A stretch of DNA of 64,000 nucleotides from JAEXOD01 sp964652025. Its GTDB lineage: Bacteria > Bacteroidota > Ignavibacteria > Ignavibacteriales > Melioribacteraceae. Below the pieces are notes generated by a model. It worked only from the letters and a program-made list of their open reading frames with translations. It searched no databases and had not been told where the DNA came from. Shown piece by piece: positions 1-7,782 of the stretch. A program made the position numbers and the translations under genes. Within the stretch, counting starts at the first letter, position 1; each line of letters opens with the position of its first letter. The DNA is taken from NCBI GenBank assembly GCA_964652025.1, contig CAZYZX010000005.1, positions 62,001 through 126,000 of the forward strand, given 5' to 3'.

Positions 1-2349
1 TTAAAGCAGGATTTAAAGGTAAATAATAGTTTTGTAGAGGGAGCATTTGTAGTAAAAGAAAATTCAAATTATCAAATTATATTAGTTGATAAGCAGGGGA
101 ATAAAAACGAAAACCCAGTTAAATATGCTATTGAAGTAATACAAGATAATAACCCAGAAATAGAAGTTATAACCCCAAATAAAGATATTAATTTGCCGCA
201 AGATAATAAAGTAGCATTAATAGTAAAGATAAAAGATGATTTTGGTTTTACAAGGTTAAACTTAAATTATAAACTTATTAAAAGTAAATTTATAAGTGAA
301 GAAGAGTTAACAAAAGAAAAATTTACAAGTATAAATATACAAATAGAAGGTAATAAGAACGAGCAAGAGGTTTATTATATATGGAATTTAAACCCATTAA
401 TGCTTGCAGTAGAAGATGTTTTAACTTATTACTTTGAAGTTTTTGATAATGATAATGTTAGTGGACCAAAATCTAGTAAATCTAACTCTTTTACAATTAG
501 AGTACCAGGTTTAGATGAAGTTTTTACAGATGCGGATAAGTTACAAAATGAAGCAGAAAAAAAACTTACTGAATTATTTAAGGAAGCAGAAAAACTAAAT
601 AAAGAATTAGATAAAATAAGCGACGTTCTTAAAAAAGATAAAAAAGATATTTCTTACGAAGAAAAAGAGCAAGTAAAACAAGCAGCAGAAAAGTTTGAAG
701 AATTAAGCAAGCAAGTTGAAGATATAAAACAAAAATTAGCTGAAACACAAAATAAATTAGAAGATAAAAACTTGCTATCTAAAGAAACTTTAGAAAAATA
801 TATGGAATTGCAAAAGCTGATGAATGAATTTACTAACGAGGAGATGAAGAAAGCTTTTGAAAAACTAAATGAAGTTTTAAAGAATATAAATAGAGAACAG
901 ATACAAGCAGGTCTAGAAGAATTAAAGAAAAATGAGGAATTATTTAAAAAGAGTATTGAAAGAACATTAAATCTGTTAAAAAGAATAAAAGTTGAACAGA
1001 AAATTGATGAATTAGCAAAACGAACAGAGGATTTAGAACAAAGACAAAACGAACTTAACGAGCAAACAGAAAAGAGCAATTTAAATAGTGAAAAAGATAA
1101 AAAAGAATTACAGAATAAACAAAACGATATTAAGAAAGATATAAACAAATTTGAAGAAGAGCTAAAGAACTTACAAAAAGAAATGGAAGAGATGAAAGAT
1201 GTTCCAAAAGAGGACGCAGAAAAAGCTATAGAAGAAAGCGAGAAACAGGATAATGAGGAACTATCTGACGAAATAAATAAAGATTTACAGCAAAATCAAA
1301 AACAGCAAGCAATGCAAAAGCAAAAGCAGCTTTCTAAAAATATGCAAAAAATGAATAAAATGATGCAGCAAATGAAAGAAAGCATGCAAATGCAAAATCA
1401 AATGCAAGTTTTTTCTGATATGTTAAAATTAATAGATAATTTAATATATTTATCTAAGGAACAAGAAAAGTTAAAAAACGAAACTGCAAATTTACCATAT
1501 AATTCCAATAAATTTAATGAGCAACTTAGGCGCCAATCTAATTTACAAAAGGATATTGACAGATTGACAGGTCAAATGAATGAATTAGCACAAAAAACAT
1601 TTGCAATATCTCCAGAAATGAGCAGAGCACTTGGCGAGGCGCGAATGAATATGAACAATGCAATGCAAGCATTACAAGGTAAAAATGGTTATGCGGCATC
1701 CCAAAGCCAAAGCAAAGCTATGGGGAATATTAATCAAGCTGCTTTGATGATGAAAAGTATGCTTGACCAAATGATGAACCAAAGCGGTGGACAGGGTGGC
1801 GGTATGATGAGCATGATGCAACAACTAAAGCAACTATCACAACAACAAATGAGTTTGAACCAGCAAACGATGCAAATGATGCAACAGGGAATGCAAGATA
1901 TGCAACAAATGCAAAGGTTGGCTGCCCAACAGGAATTAATTAAAAAATCTTTAGAAGAGCTTAATAAAGAAGCTCAGGAATCGGGGCAATCTAAAAAACT
2001 TGCTGCTAATACCGAAAAGATTATTAATGAAATGAATGAAATTATTACAAATATGCGAACTCAAAAAGATGTTGATGATAATATTGTTAAAAAGCAGGAT
2101 AGAATTTTAAGCAGATTATTAGATGCTCAACGCTCCATTAATGACCGCGATTTTGAGAAGGAACGTGAATCCAATTCCGGAAAGAATAAAAATCAAAACT
2201 CCCCAGATATTATTAATTCACAAAACAAAGATTTTGATAAAATTTACCAAGAATTTTTAAGGGCAACTAAAGAGGGTTACAATAAAGATTACGAGGAATT
2301 AATTAAAAAATATTATGAAGAATTGATGAAGAGCAAAGGTACAAACTAA
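1..2349 (+). CDS. DUF4175-like coiled-coil protein, 5' end outside window
   Basis: The reading frame is open from base 1 with no stop, so the gene starts before the window; at least 782 residues are present. The first ~150 residues look like beta-sheet ectodomain sequence (strands with Pro/Asn turns). After that comes a very long Lys/Glu-rich coiled coil, then a Met/Gln-rich stretch encoded by about 1290-1930 and a charged C-terminal tail. This layout matches the C-terminal half of the large DUF4175-family membrane-anchored proteins of Bacteroidota and Ignavibacteria, whose N-terminal membrane segments would lie upstream. Function is unknown. A TTG at 193 is the first possible start inside the window, but the upstream codons read as ordinary protein, so it is probably not the real start. 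Followed by a 77-bp gap and a methyltransferase on the same strand. Confidence 0.6.
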   Translation, partial: LKQDLKVNNSFVEGAFVVKENSNYQIILVDKQGNKNENPVKYAIEVIQDNNPEIEVITPNKDINLPQDNKVALIVKIKDDFGFTRLNLNYKLIKSKFISEEELTKEKFTSINIQIEGNKNEQEVYYIWNLNPLMLAVEDVLTYYFEVFDNDNVSGPKSSKSNSFTIRVPGLDEVFTDADKLQNEAEKKLTELFKEAEKLNKELDKISDVLKKDKKDISYEEKEQVKQAAEKFEELSKQVEDIKQKLAETQNKLEDKNLLSKETLEKYMELQKLMNEFTNEEMKKAFEKLNEVLKNINREQIQAGLEELKKNEELFKKSIERTLNLLKRIKVEQKIDELAKRTEDLEQRQNELNEQTEKSNLNSEKDKKELQNKQNDIKKDINKFEEELKNLQKEMEEMKDVPKEDAEKAIEESEKQDNEELSDEINKDLQQNQKQQAMQKQKQLSKNMQKMNKMMQQMKESMQMQNQMQVFSDMLKLIDNLIYLSKEQEKLKNETANLPYNSNKFNEQLRRQSNLQKDIDRLTGQMNELAQKTFAISPEMSRALGEARMNMNNAMQALQGKNGYAASQSQSKAMGNINQAALMMKSMLDQMMNQSGGQGGGMMSMMQQLKQLSQQQMSLNQQTMQMMQQGMQDMQQMQRLAAQQELIKKSLEELNKEAQESGQSKKLAANTEKIINEMNEIITNMRTQKDVDDNIVKKQDRILSRLLDAQRSINDRDFEKERESNSGKNKNQNSPDIINSQNKDFDKIYQEFLRATKEGYNKDYEELIKKYYEELMKSKGTN

Positions 2350-2426
2350 AACTTGTGCTCTTAATTAAATTGAACCCTTTAATCTAATTTTTAATCTAAT
2401 TATAAATAATTATAATTAGGTTATTA

Positions 2427-3056
2427 ATGTTTAATAATAAAAATCATTGGTACGATGGTAAATTTTACGATAAATTTATAGCTCCAAATCAAGATAGGAT
2501 GTTTTCTATTATTTATCAATTAATAGAAAAAGATAGCAAAGTGCTTGATGTTGGGTGTGGAACAGGTAGATTTTCCTTTAATTTTAGTGATAAATTTAGC
2601 AAAGTTGTTGGAGTAGATTTATCAATAAAAAATATTGAAACTGCTAACCAAAAGTTATTACAAAATCCAAATAGCAAATTATCTTTTTATCATTCAGATG
2701 TTAAAACTTTAAAAGATGAATTAGAAGAACCCTTTGATTATGCAATAATAACTTATGTTCTGCACGAAGTTAATCCAAATGAAAGATTAAATTTATTGAA
2801 TGATATTTTTAGTGTGGCGAAAAAAATAATTATAGGTGATTATTTAATTCCTCAACCCAAAGGACTATGGAAAATGCTTAATGAAGTAGTTGAGTTTTTA
2901 GCTGGAAGTGAGCATTATAATTACTTTAAAGATTATCAAAAAAATGGAGGTCTAATGGGTTTAATAGAAAAAGAAAATTTTAATATAATAAATAATGTAA
3001 CAAATAAACCAATTACATCACAAATTTTAGTAATAGAAAAAAGAGGTGAAATATGA
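2427..3056 (+). CDS. class I SAM-dependent methyltransferase
   Basis: 209 residues. The SAM-binding motif I is clear (VLDVGCGTGRFSF, around residue 40), followed by an acidic motif II (VVGVDLS), so this is a Rossmann-fold methyltransferase of the Methyltransf_11/25 type. The substrate cannot be told from the sequence; it lacks the typical UbiE/MenG N-terminal signature, so I do not assign it to menaquinone methylation. The ATG at 2427 has TTAGG six bases upstream. The stop overlaps the start of the next gene by four bases, so the two are translationally coupled. Confidence 0.8.
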   Translation: MFNNKNHWYDGKFYDKFIAPNQDRMFSIIYQLIEKDSKVLDVGCGTGRFSFNFSDKFSKVVGVDLSIKNIETANQKLLQNPNSKLSFYHSDVKTLKDELEEPFDYAIITYVLHEVNPNERLNLLNDIFSVAKKIIIGDYLIPQPKGLWKMLNEVVEFLAGSEHYNYFKDYQKNGGLMGLIEKENFNIINNVTNKPITSQILVIEKRGEI

Positions 3057-3409
3057 AAATACTTATCGGTTCCGATGGAGTAGATTTAAATAGTAAAATA
3101 GCAAAAAGATTTGGGCACGCTAATTATTATTTAGTTTATGATACAGAAACTGAAACTTTAAATGCATATCAAAATGAAGAAGAAGAGCATGACCATAAAA
3201 TATTAGAAAAGTTTTTGAACGAAGGGGTTACAGTTTTTATTGTAGGTAATATTGGACCGCATGCTTTTGAAAGAATTAATGGAAGTTCTAATAAAGTTTA
3301 TTTAGCAAGATTAATGACAGTTAAAGATGCCATTGAGAAATACAAAAATAATCAGTTAGAGTTATTAACTGCACCCACAGTTAAAAAGAGTATTGGTCAT
3401 AAACATTAA
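3053..3409 (+). CDS. NifX/NafY-type dinitrogenase cofactor-binding domain protein
   Basis: 118 residues forming a single small alpha/beta domain of the NifX/NafY/NifB-C family (dinitrogenase iron-molybdenum cofactor biosynthesis fold). It has the typical start MKILIGSDG, a central acidic-histidine patch (EEEEHDH) and the conserved VFIVGNIGPHA segment. Family members bind Fe-S or Fe-Mo clusters, but many stand-alone homologues occur in organisms without nitrogenase, and nothing else nif-like is in this window. It overlaps the methyltransferase by ATGA and ends just before a shared terminator. The His-rich C-terminus (GHKH) could bind metal. Actual ligand and role unknown. Confidence 0.75.
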   Translation: MKILIGSDGVDLNSKIAKRFGHANYYLVYDTETETLNAYQNEEEEHDHKILEKFLNEGVTVFIVGNIGPHAFERINGSSNKVYLARLMTVKDAIEKYKNNQLELLTAPTVKKSIGHKH

Positions 3410-3431
3410 TAAAAAATAGTTTATTTAAAAC

Positions 3432-3463
3432 AAAAAACCCTTTCCAAAGAAAGGGTTTTTTTT
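3432..3463. terminator. bidirectional Rho-independent terminator
   Basis: Perfect inverted repeat: AAAAAACCCTTTC, a four-base CAAA loop, then GAAAGGGTTTTTT. It sits between convergent genes, with an A run on one side and a T run on the other, so it can end both the NifX-like gene and flagellin 1. Confidence 0.9.
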
Positions 3464-3488
3464 GTGAAAAAATCAGCATTAAACACTA

Positions 3489-4343
3489 TTAGCCAAATAA
3501 CTGAAGAACTTGTTGAGGAGCCATGTTTAATTGAGCTAACATAGAAGTAGCGGATTGCTGTAAGATTGTTCCTCTCATAGCGTTTAATTGTTCCCAAGCC
3601 ATATCAGTATCATAAATTCTGCTTATGCTAGATTTAGCGTTTGCAATACCAGTGTTAAGTGTTTCTTCCTTGATATCCAATCTTTGGGTAAAGTTACCAA
3701 TTTTACCTAATGCACTAGTTACGGCACTCTTTAACGATGTTAAAGCAGTAGTTAAGCTACCAAAAGAAGTAGTAGAAGTTAATTGAGCAGCAGTAACGTT
3801 AACAAAGCTGGTCATAGAAGCAGAGAATGCAGTTGTAAAGCCATTACCAGTAGAAGCAATGCTTGAAGCGTAATCTAATTTAAGAGTATCACCAGTTTCA
3901 CCAACTTGGAATACGAAACCAGCACCAGCTGCTGAATAAAGCAATGTAGTATTGTTGAATTTGGTTGACTCTAATTTAGACTTAATTTCATTAGCTAAAG
4001 CTTTAATGTCATCGCCAATAGCTGTTGGGTCTGCAGTTGGGTTTGTTACGTCAGAAAGTTTACCTTCAATCTTTGTTAAAAGGTCGTTAACACCTAATAA
4101 GTTGCTTTCAGCAGTGGAAAGTAAATCTTTAGCAGCAGAAATATTGCCTTGAGCTCCTTCCATTATTTTAACTTTACCTTTTAAGGAGTTACCTACGTTA
4201 AAACCGCTGGTATCATCTGCAACGTGTTGAAGTTTTTGACCGCTTGCTATCCTTAGCTGCGATTTAGTTAAATCGTTATTAATTTTTGCTAAGTTGTAGT
4301 ATGCATTTAATGCATTAATGTTGGTGTTTACTTTGAATCCCAT
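3489..4343 (-). CDS. fliC: flagellin 1
   Basis: 284 residues with the classical D0/D1 flagellin ends: an N-terminal region starting GFKVNTNINALNAYYNL and a C-terminal region ending MLAQLNMAPQQVLQLFG. Together they would form the filament core helices. The middle (~residues 115-215) is short and rich in Ser, Thr, Ala and Gly, with no large D2/D3 domain. The ends are virtually identical to those of the two upstream copies, while the middle differs. The ATG is preceded by GGAGG (4350-4354) at good spacing, and a sigma-28-like promoter lies at 4399-4425. The Ser/Thr-rich core suits O-glycosylation, in keeping with the glycosyltransferases upstream. Confidence 0.95.
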   Translation of the reverse strand: MGFKVNTNINALNAYYNLAKINNDLTKSQLRIASGQKLQHVADDTSGFNVGNSLKGKVKIMEGAQGNISAAKDLLSTAESNLLGVNDLLTKIEGKLSDVTNPTADPTAIGDDIKALANEIKSKLESTKFNNTTLLYSAAGAGFVFQVGETGDTLKLDYASSIASTGNGFTTAFSASMTSFVNVTAAQLTSTTSFGSLTTALTSLKSAVTSALGKIGNFTQRLDIKEETLNTGIANAKSSISRIYDTDMAWEQLNAMRGTILQQSATSMLAQLNMAPQQVLQLFG

Positions 4344-4398
4344 TGTATACCTCCGTGTATTTTAATTGGGAAATTAATTAATTTGGTTTCTATATACA

Positions 4399-4425
4399 TT
4401 ATCGAAAAAAAGTTGTAATAGTTTA
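4399..4425 (-). promoter_or_regulatory. sigma-28 (FliA)-type promoter of flagellin 1
   Basis: On the minus strand: TAAA, exactly 15 bases, then TTCGATAA. This matches the FliA consensus TAAA-N15-GCCGATAA except for the first two bases of the second box. The same arrangement occurs before flagellins 2 and 3. Confidence 0.85.
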
Positions 4426-4437
4426 GTCTAAAAAATA

Positions 4438-4465
4438 AAAAACCCTTTCCGAAGAAAGGGTTTTT
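4438..4465. terminator. terminator of flagellin 2
   Basis: Inverted repeat AAAAACCCTTTC / CGAA loop / GAAAGGGTTTTT, just downstream of the flagellin 2 stop on the minus strand. The hairpin is nearly identical to those after flagellins 1 and 3. Confidence 0.88.
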
Positions 4466-4488
4466 AGAAAAATCAGAATTAAACACTA

Positions 4489-5361
4489 TTAGCCGAATAA
4501 TTGAAGAACTTGTTGAGGAGCCATGTTCAATTGAGCTAACATAGAAGTAGCGGATTGCTGTAAGATTGTTCCTCTCATAGCGTTTAATTGTTCCCAAGCC
4601 ATATCGGTATCGTAAATTCTGCTTATGCTAGATTTAGCGTTTGCAATACCGGTATTAAGTGTTTCTTCCTTGATATCCAATCTTTGAGTAAAGTTACCAA
4701 TTTTACCTAATGCACTAGTTACTGCACTCTTCAACGATGTTAAAGCAGAAGTTAAACCAACTAAACCGCCAGAACCACCTGAAGTTGAAGTTAAGTATCC
4801 AACAGAAACATTAACAAAGCTGCTAAGTGTAACAGAGAAGTTAGTTGTAAAACCAGAACCACCAGATGAAGCAATGGTTGAAGCGTAATCTAATTTAAGT
4901 GTATCACCAGATTCACCAACTTGGAATACGAAACCACCACCAGCCGCACTACCAGCTAATAAGTTAGTATTATTGAATTTGGTTGACTCTAATTTAGATT
5001 TAATTTCATTTGCAAGAGCTCTTATGTCATCTGCAATAGCTGTTGGGTCTGCAGTTGGGTTTGTTGCGTCAGAAAGTTTACCTTCAATCTTTGTTAAAAG
5101 GTCGTTAACACCTAATAAGTTGCTTTCAGCAGTGGAAAGTAAATCTTTAGCAGCAGAAATATTGCCTTGAGCTCCTTCCATTATTTTAACTTTACCTTTT
5201 AAGGAGTTACCTACGTTAAAACCGCTGGTATCATCTGCAACGTGTTGAAGTTTTTGACCGCTTGCTATCCTTAGCTGCGATTTAGTTAAATCGTTATTGA
5301 TTTTTGCTAAGTTGTAGTATGCATTTAATGCATTAATGTTGGTGTTTACTTTAAATCCCAT
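4489..5361 (-). CDS. fliC: flagellin 2
   Basis: 290 residues. The N-terminal ~115 and C-terminal ~80 residues are almost the same as in flagellins 1 and 3, including at the DNA level. The variable middle contains a Gly/Ser-rich patch (TSGGSGG). D0/D1 core only, no outer domains. An SD motif GGAGG lies just before the ATG, a sigma-28-type promoter at 5420-5446 and a terminator at 4438-4465, so it is a self-contained transcription unit. The family role is filament subunit, exported by the flagellar type III apparatus. Confidence 0.95.
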   Translation of the reverse strand: MGFKVNTNINALNAYYNLAKINNDLTKSQLRIASGQKLQHVADDTSGFNVGNSLKGKVKIMEGAQGNISAAKDLLSTAESNLLGVNDLLTKIEGKLSDATNPTADPTAIADDIRALANEIKSKLESTKFNNTNLLAGSAAGGGFVFQVGESGDTLKLDYASTIASSGGSGFTTNFSVTLSSFVNVSVGYLTSTSGGSGGLVGLTSALTSLKSAVTSALGKIGNFTQRLDIKEETLNTGIANAKSSISRIYDTDMAWEQLNAMRGTILQQSATSMLAQLNMAPQQVLQLFG

Positions 5362-5380
5362 TGTATTACCTCCGTGTAAT

Positions 5381-5397
5381 TTAATTTGGGAAATTAA
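5381..5397 (-). promoter_or_regulatory. conserved flagellin 5' leader hairpin
   Basis: TTAATTT-GGG-AAATTAA read on the plus strand gives a 7-bp AT stem with a 3-base loop in the flagellin 2 mRNA leader. It overlaps the 14-bp palindrome AAATTAATTAATTT (5391-5404). Flagellin 3 has the same element (6409-6432), and flagellin 1 a one-base variant. Its conservation could simply reflect recent duplication. Confidence 0.4.
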
Positions 5398-5419
5398 TTA
5401 ATTTGTTTTTCTAAGTGTA

Positions 5420-5446
5420 TTATCGAAAATATAAATAAAAAGTTTA
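5420..5446 (-). promoter_or_regulatory. sigma-28 (FliA)-type promoter of flagellin 2
   Basis: On the minus strand: TAAA, 15 bases, TTCGATAA. The spacer sequence differs from the flagellin 1 promoter but its length and both boxes are the same. Confidence 0.85.
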
Positions 5447-5458
5447 GTAAAATATAAT

Positions 5459-5488
5459 AAAAAACCCTTTCCGAAGAAAGGGTTTTTT
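5459..5488. terminator. terminator of flagellin 3
   Basis: Inverted repeat AAAAAACCCTTTC / CGAA loop / GAAAGGGTTTTTT, directly downstream of flagellin 3 on the minus strand. Confidence 0.88.
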
Positions 5489-5513
5489 AAGAAAAATTAA
5501 AAATTAAACACTA

Positions 5514-6389
5514 TTAGCCGAATAATTGAAGAACTTGTTGAGGAGCCATGTTCAATTGAGCTAACATAGAAGTAGCGGATTGCTGTAAGATTGTTCCTCT
5601 CATAGCGTTTAATTGTTCCCAAGCCATATCGGTATCGTAAATTCTGCTTATGCTAGATTTAGCGTTTGCAATACCGGTATTAAGTGTTTCTTCCTTGATA
5701 TCCAATCTTTGAGTAAAGTTACCAATTTTACCTAATGCACCGTTAACAGCACTCTTTAACGATGTTAAAGCAGTAGTTAAGCTAGCAAGTGTACCTGTTC
5801 CAGAGCCAAGTGATGTTAAGTAACTTGTTTGAACGTTAACAAAACTATTTAAGGAAGCTGAGAAAGAAGTTGTGAAATCTGCAGTACCAGCACCAGAAGA
5901 AATAGAAGAAGCATAATCTAATTTAAGTGTATCACCAGCTTCACCAACTTGGAATACGAAACCAGCACCAGCTGCACTACCAGCTAATAAGTTAGTGTTG
6001 TTAAACTTGGTTGATTTTAATTTAGAAGCAATTTCATTAGCTAATGCTTTAATGTCATCGCCAATAGCTGTTGGGTCTGCAGTTGGGTTTGTTACGTCAG
6101 AAAGTTTACCTTCAATCTTTGTTAAAAGGTCGTTAACACCTAATAAGTTGCTTTCAGCAGTGGAAAGTAAATCTTTAGCAGCAGAAATATTGCCTTGAGC
6201 TCCTTCCATTATTTTAACTTTACCTTTTAAGGAGTTACCTACGTTAAAACCGCTGGTATCATCTGCAACGTGTTGAAGTTTTTGACCGCTTGCTATCCTT
6301 AGCTGCGATTTAGTTAAATCGTTATTGATTTTTGCTAAGTTGTAGTATGCATTTAATGCATTAATGTTGGTGTTTACTTTAAATCCCAT
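5514..6389 (-). CDS. fliC: flagellin 3
   Basis: 291 residues, the third near-identical tandem flagellin. Conserved ends flank a variable Ser/Thr/Gly-rich centre that differs from copies 1 and 2 (for example LGSGTGTLASL). The short segment SLGSGTGTL closely resembles the equivalent part of flagellin 4 (SLGTGTGTL), suggesting that variable cassettes are shared between copies. GGAGG precedes the ATG. A sigma-28-type promoter lies at 6451-6477, immediately beyond the fliS stop codon. Confidence 0.95.
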   Translation of the reverse strand: MGFKVNTNINALNAYYNLAKINNDLTKSQLRIASGQKLQHVADDTSGFNVGNSLKGKVKIMEGAQGNISAAKDLLSTAESNLLGVNDLLTKIEGKLSDVTNPTADPTAIGDDIKALANEIASKLKSTKFNNTNLLAGSAAGAGFVFQVGEAGDTLKLDYASSISSGAGTADFTTSFSASLNSFVNVQTSYLTSLGSGTGTLASLTTALTSLKSAVNGALGKIGNFTQRLDIKEETLNTGIANAKSSISRIYDTDMAWEQLNAMRGTILQQSATSMLAQLNMAPQQVLQLFG

Positions 6390-6450
6390 TGTATTACCTC
6401 CGTGTAATTTAATTTGGGAAATTAATTAATTTGTTTTAATCCTACCAACA

Positions 6451-6477
6451 TTATCGAAAGTTGCAAAAAAAAGTTTA
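6451..6477 (-). promoter_or_regulatory. sigma-28 (FliA)-type promoter of flagellin 3
   Basis: On the minus strand: TAAA, 15 bases, TTCGATAA. It starts three bases beyond the stop codon of fliS. Confidence 0.85.
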
Positions 6478-6480
6478 GTG

Positions 6481-6795
6481 CTATCTATTAAAAACTATTT
6501 GCCAAGTTTCTTTTAAATCTTGTAAAATTTTAATTGCAACGTCAAAATTTCCTTTGCGCCCCATTTCTTGAGTAAATTGATATAAACGTAGTAACCCAAA
6601 AGAAATTTCTTTAGCGGCTTCATCTGTAAAATTTAATGCATTAATAAGTTCGCTAACGGCTTTATTAGCTTTAAAGAAATCACCCCTTTGGTAATGAACA
6701 ATAGCAAAGTCGTAAGTTTTTAATAATAGCTTTTGAGGTGATGCTTCTGCTATTTCTTTAATTAAGTATGCATTGGCTTTATTTTTCGTGTTCAT
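6481..6795 (-). CDS. fliS: flagellar export chaperone FliS
   Basis: 104 residues. The start (NAYLIKEIAEASPQKLLLKTYD) follows the FliS pattern of N-AY-...-AS-P-LL-LYD, followed by a helical bundle with a second helix LINALNF and a C-terminal amphipathic region. FliS binds the C-terminal D0 helix of newly made flagellin and keeps it unpolymerised until export. Here it lies between flagellins 3 and 4, on the same strand, rather than beside fliD as in many genomes. It ends with TAG. Upstream bases contain GGATTAAC before the ATG as a weak SD. No clear sigma-28 box precedes it, so it may rely on incomplete termination after flagellin 4 or a promoter I cannot see. Confidence 0.85.
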   Translation of the reverse strand: MNTKNKANAYLIKEIAEASPQKLLLKTYDFAIVHYQRGDFFKANKAVSELINALNFTDEAAKEISFGLLRLYQFTQEMGRKGNFDVAIKILQDLKETWQIVFNR

Positions 6796-6837
6796 TTTTG
6801 TTAATCCGCTTTTTTTACATTTTTAATTAAACCAAAA

Positions 6838-6868
6838 CGAAAGAAGCCAAGCAACTAAGCTTCTTTCG
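6838..6868 (-). terminator. hairpin downstream of flagellin 4
   Basis: CGAAAGAAGC and GCTTCTTTCG form a perfect 10-bp stem with an 11-base loop. On the minus strand it is followed by a short, imperfect T run (TTTTGG), so termination may be partial and could let fliS be read through. Confidence 0.65.
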
Positions 6869-6888
6869 ATTGATTAAGTTTTTAATTA

Positions 6889-7758
6889 TTATTGGAATAA
6901 CTGCAATACTTGTTGAGGACTCATATTTAATTGAGCAAGCATAGAAGTTGCGGATTGCTGTAAAATAGTCCCTCTCATAGCATTTAATTGTTCCCAAGCC
7001 ATATCGGTATCAAAAATACGGCTAATGCTAGATTTAGCGTTTGCAATAGACGTGTTAAGAGTTTCTTCTTTAACATCTAATCTTTGAACAGAGTTACCGA
7101 TTTTACCTAAAGCAGAGGTAACAGCGCTTTTTAAGGAAGCTAAAGCAGTAGTAAGGCTGCTTAAAGTACCTGTTCCAGTACCAAGTGATGTTAAGTAACT
7201 TACGGATACATTTACAAAGCTTGCTAAAGTAGCGGAAATATTAGTTCCATAGCCACCAGCACCAGTAGAAGCTAAAGAAGTGGCAAAATCTAAATGTAAA
7301 GTATCTCCTAATTCACCAACGCTAAATGTAAATCCTCTACCAGCAGCGGAAAATAATAAGTTGGTGTTATTAAACTTAGAGCTCATTAATTTAGATTGAA
7401 TTTCTTTAGCAAGTGCTTTAATGTCTTCGCCTATTGCAGTAGGATCAGCAGTTGGGTTTGTTGCGTCTGAAAGTTTACCTTCAATTTTGGTTAAAAGGTC
7501 ATTAATACCTAATAAGTTGCTTTCCGCTGTAGAAAGTAAATCTTTAGCTGCAGAGATGTTGCCTAAGGCTCCTTCCATGATTTTCAATTTGCCTTGGAGT
7601 GACGTACCTACGTTAAATCCCGATGTATCATCTGCAACGCGGTTTAGTTTTTTACCGCTTGCTATACGTAACTGGGATTGCGTTAAGTCGCTGTTTATCC
7701 TTGCCAAATTGTAATATGCTTTCAGTGCATCAATGTTGGTATTAATTCTGAATGGCAT
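6889..7758 (-). CDS. fliC: flagellin 4 (divergent copy)
   Basis: 289 residues with both flagellin end domains (start PFRINTNIDALKAYYNL; end NMSPQQVLQLFQ). It is clearly diverged from copies 1-3 in protein and DNA, so it is an older paralogue not homogenised with the others. The middle is Ser/Gly/Ala-rich with no large outer domain. The ATG is preceded by AGGAG seven to eight bases away. It starts only 24 bases after the stop of the giant TPR-glycosyltransferase gene and I find no TAAA-N15-CGATAA box in that gap. It is therefore probably co-transcribed with the glycosyltransferase or driven from inside it, unlike the other three. Confidence 0.93.
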   Translation of the reverse strand: MPFRINTNIDALKAYYNLARINSDLTQSQLRIASGKKLNRVADDTSGFNVGTSLQGKLKIMEGALGNISAAKDLLSTAESNLLGINDLLTKIEGKLSDATNPTADPTAIGEDIKALAKEIQSKLMSSKFNNTNLLFSAAGRGFTFSVGELGDTLHLDFATSLASTGAGGYGTNISATLASFVNVSVSYLTSLGTGTGTLSSLTTALASLKSAVTSALGKIGNSVQRLDVKEETLNTSIANAKSSISRIFDTDMAWEQLNAMRGTILQQSATSMLAQLNMSPQQVLQLFQ

Positions 7759-7782
7759 ATTGTTTCTCCTATTTGATTACGT

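Noticed and set aside
654..1148. Minus-strand frame of 164 codons
   Set aside because: Ser/Phe/Leu-rich antisense of the coiled-coil gene; composition is what reversed Lys/Glu/Asn codons give.
2427..3056. Methyltransferase as MenG/UbiE
   Set aside because: No UbiE signature, no link to the men operon and only generic SAM motifs.
4328..4597. 89-codon minus-strand frame between flagellins 1 and 2
   Set aside because: It runs through the flagellin 1 leader, sigma-28 promoter and terminator in another frame, and into the end of flagellin 2.
3432..5488. Three identical hairpins considered as a mobile repeat element
   Set aside because: Each lies directly after a flagellin stop with a T run; they are duplicated with the genes and act as terminators.
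6796..6837. Possible sigma-28 box before fliS
   Set aside because: TAAA and GGATTAA are present but the spacing is about 12 and the second box does not match.
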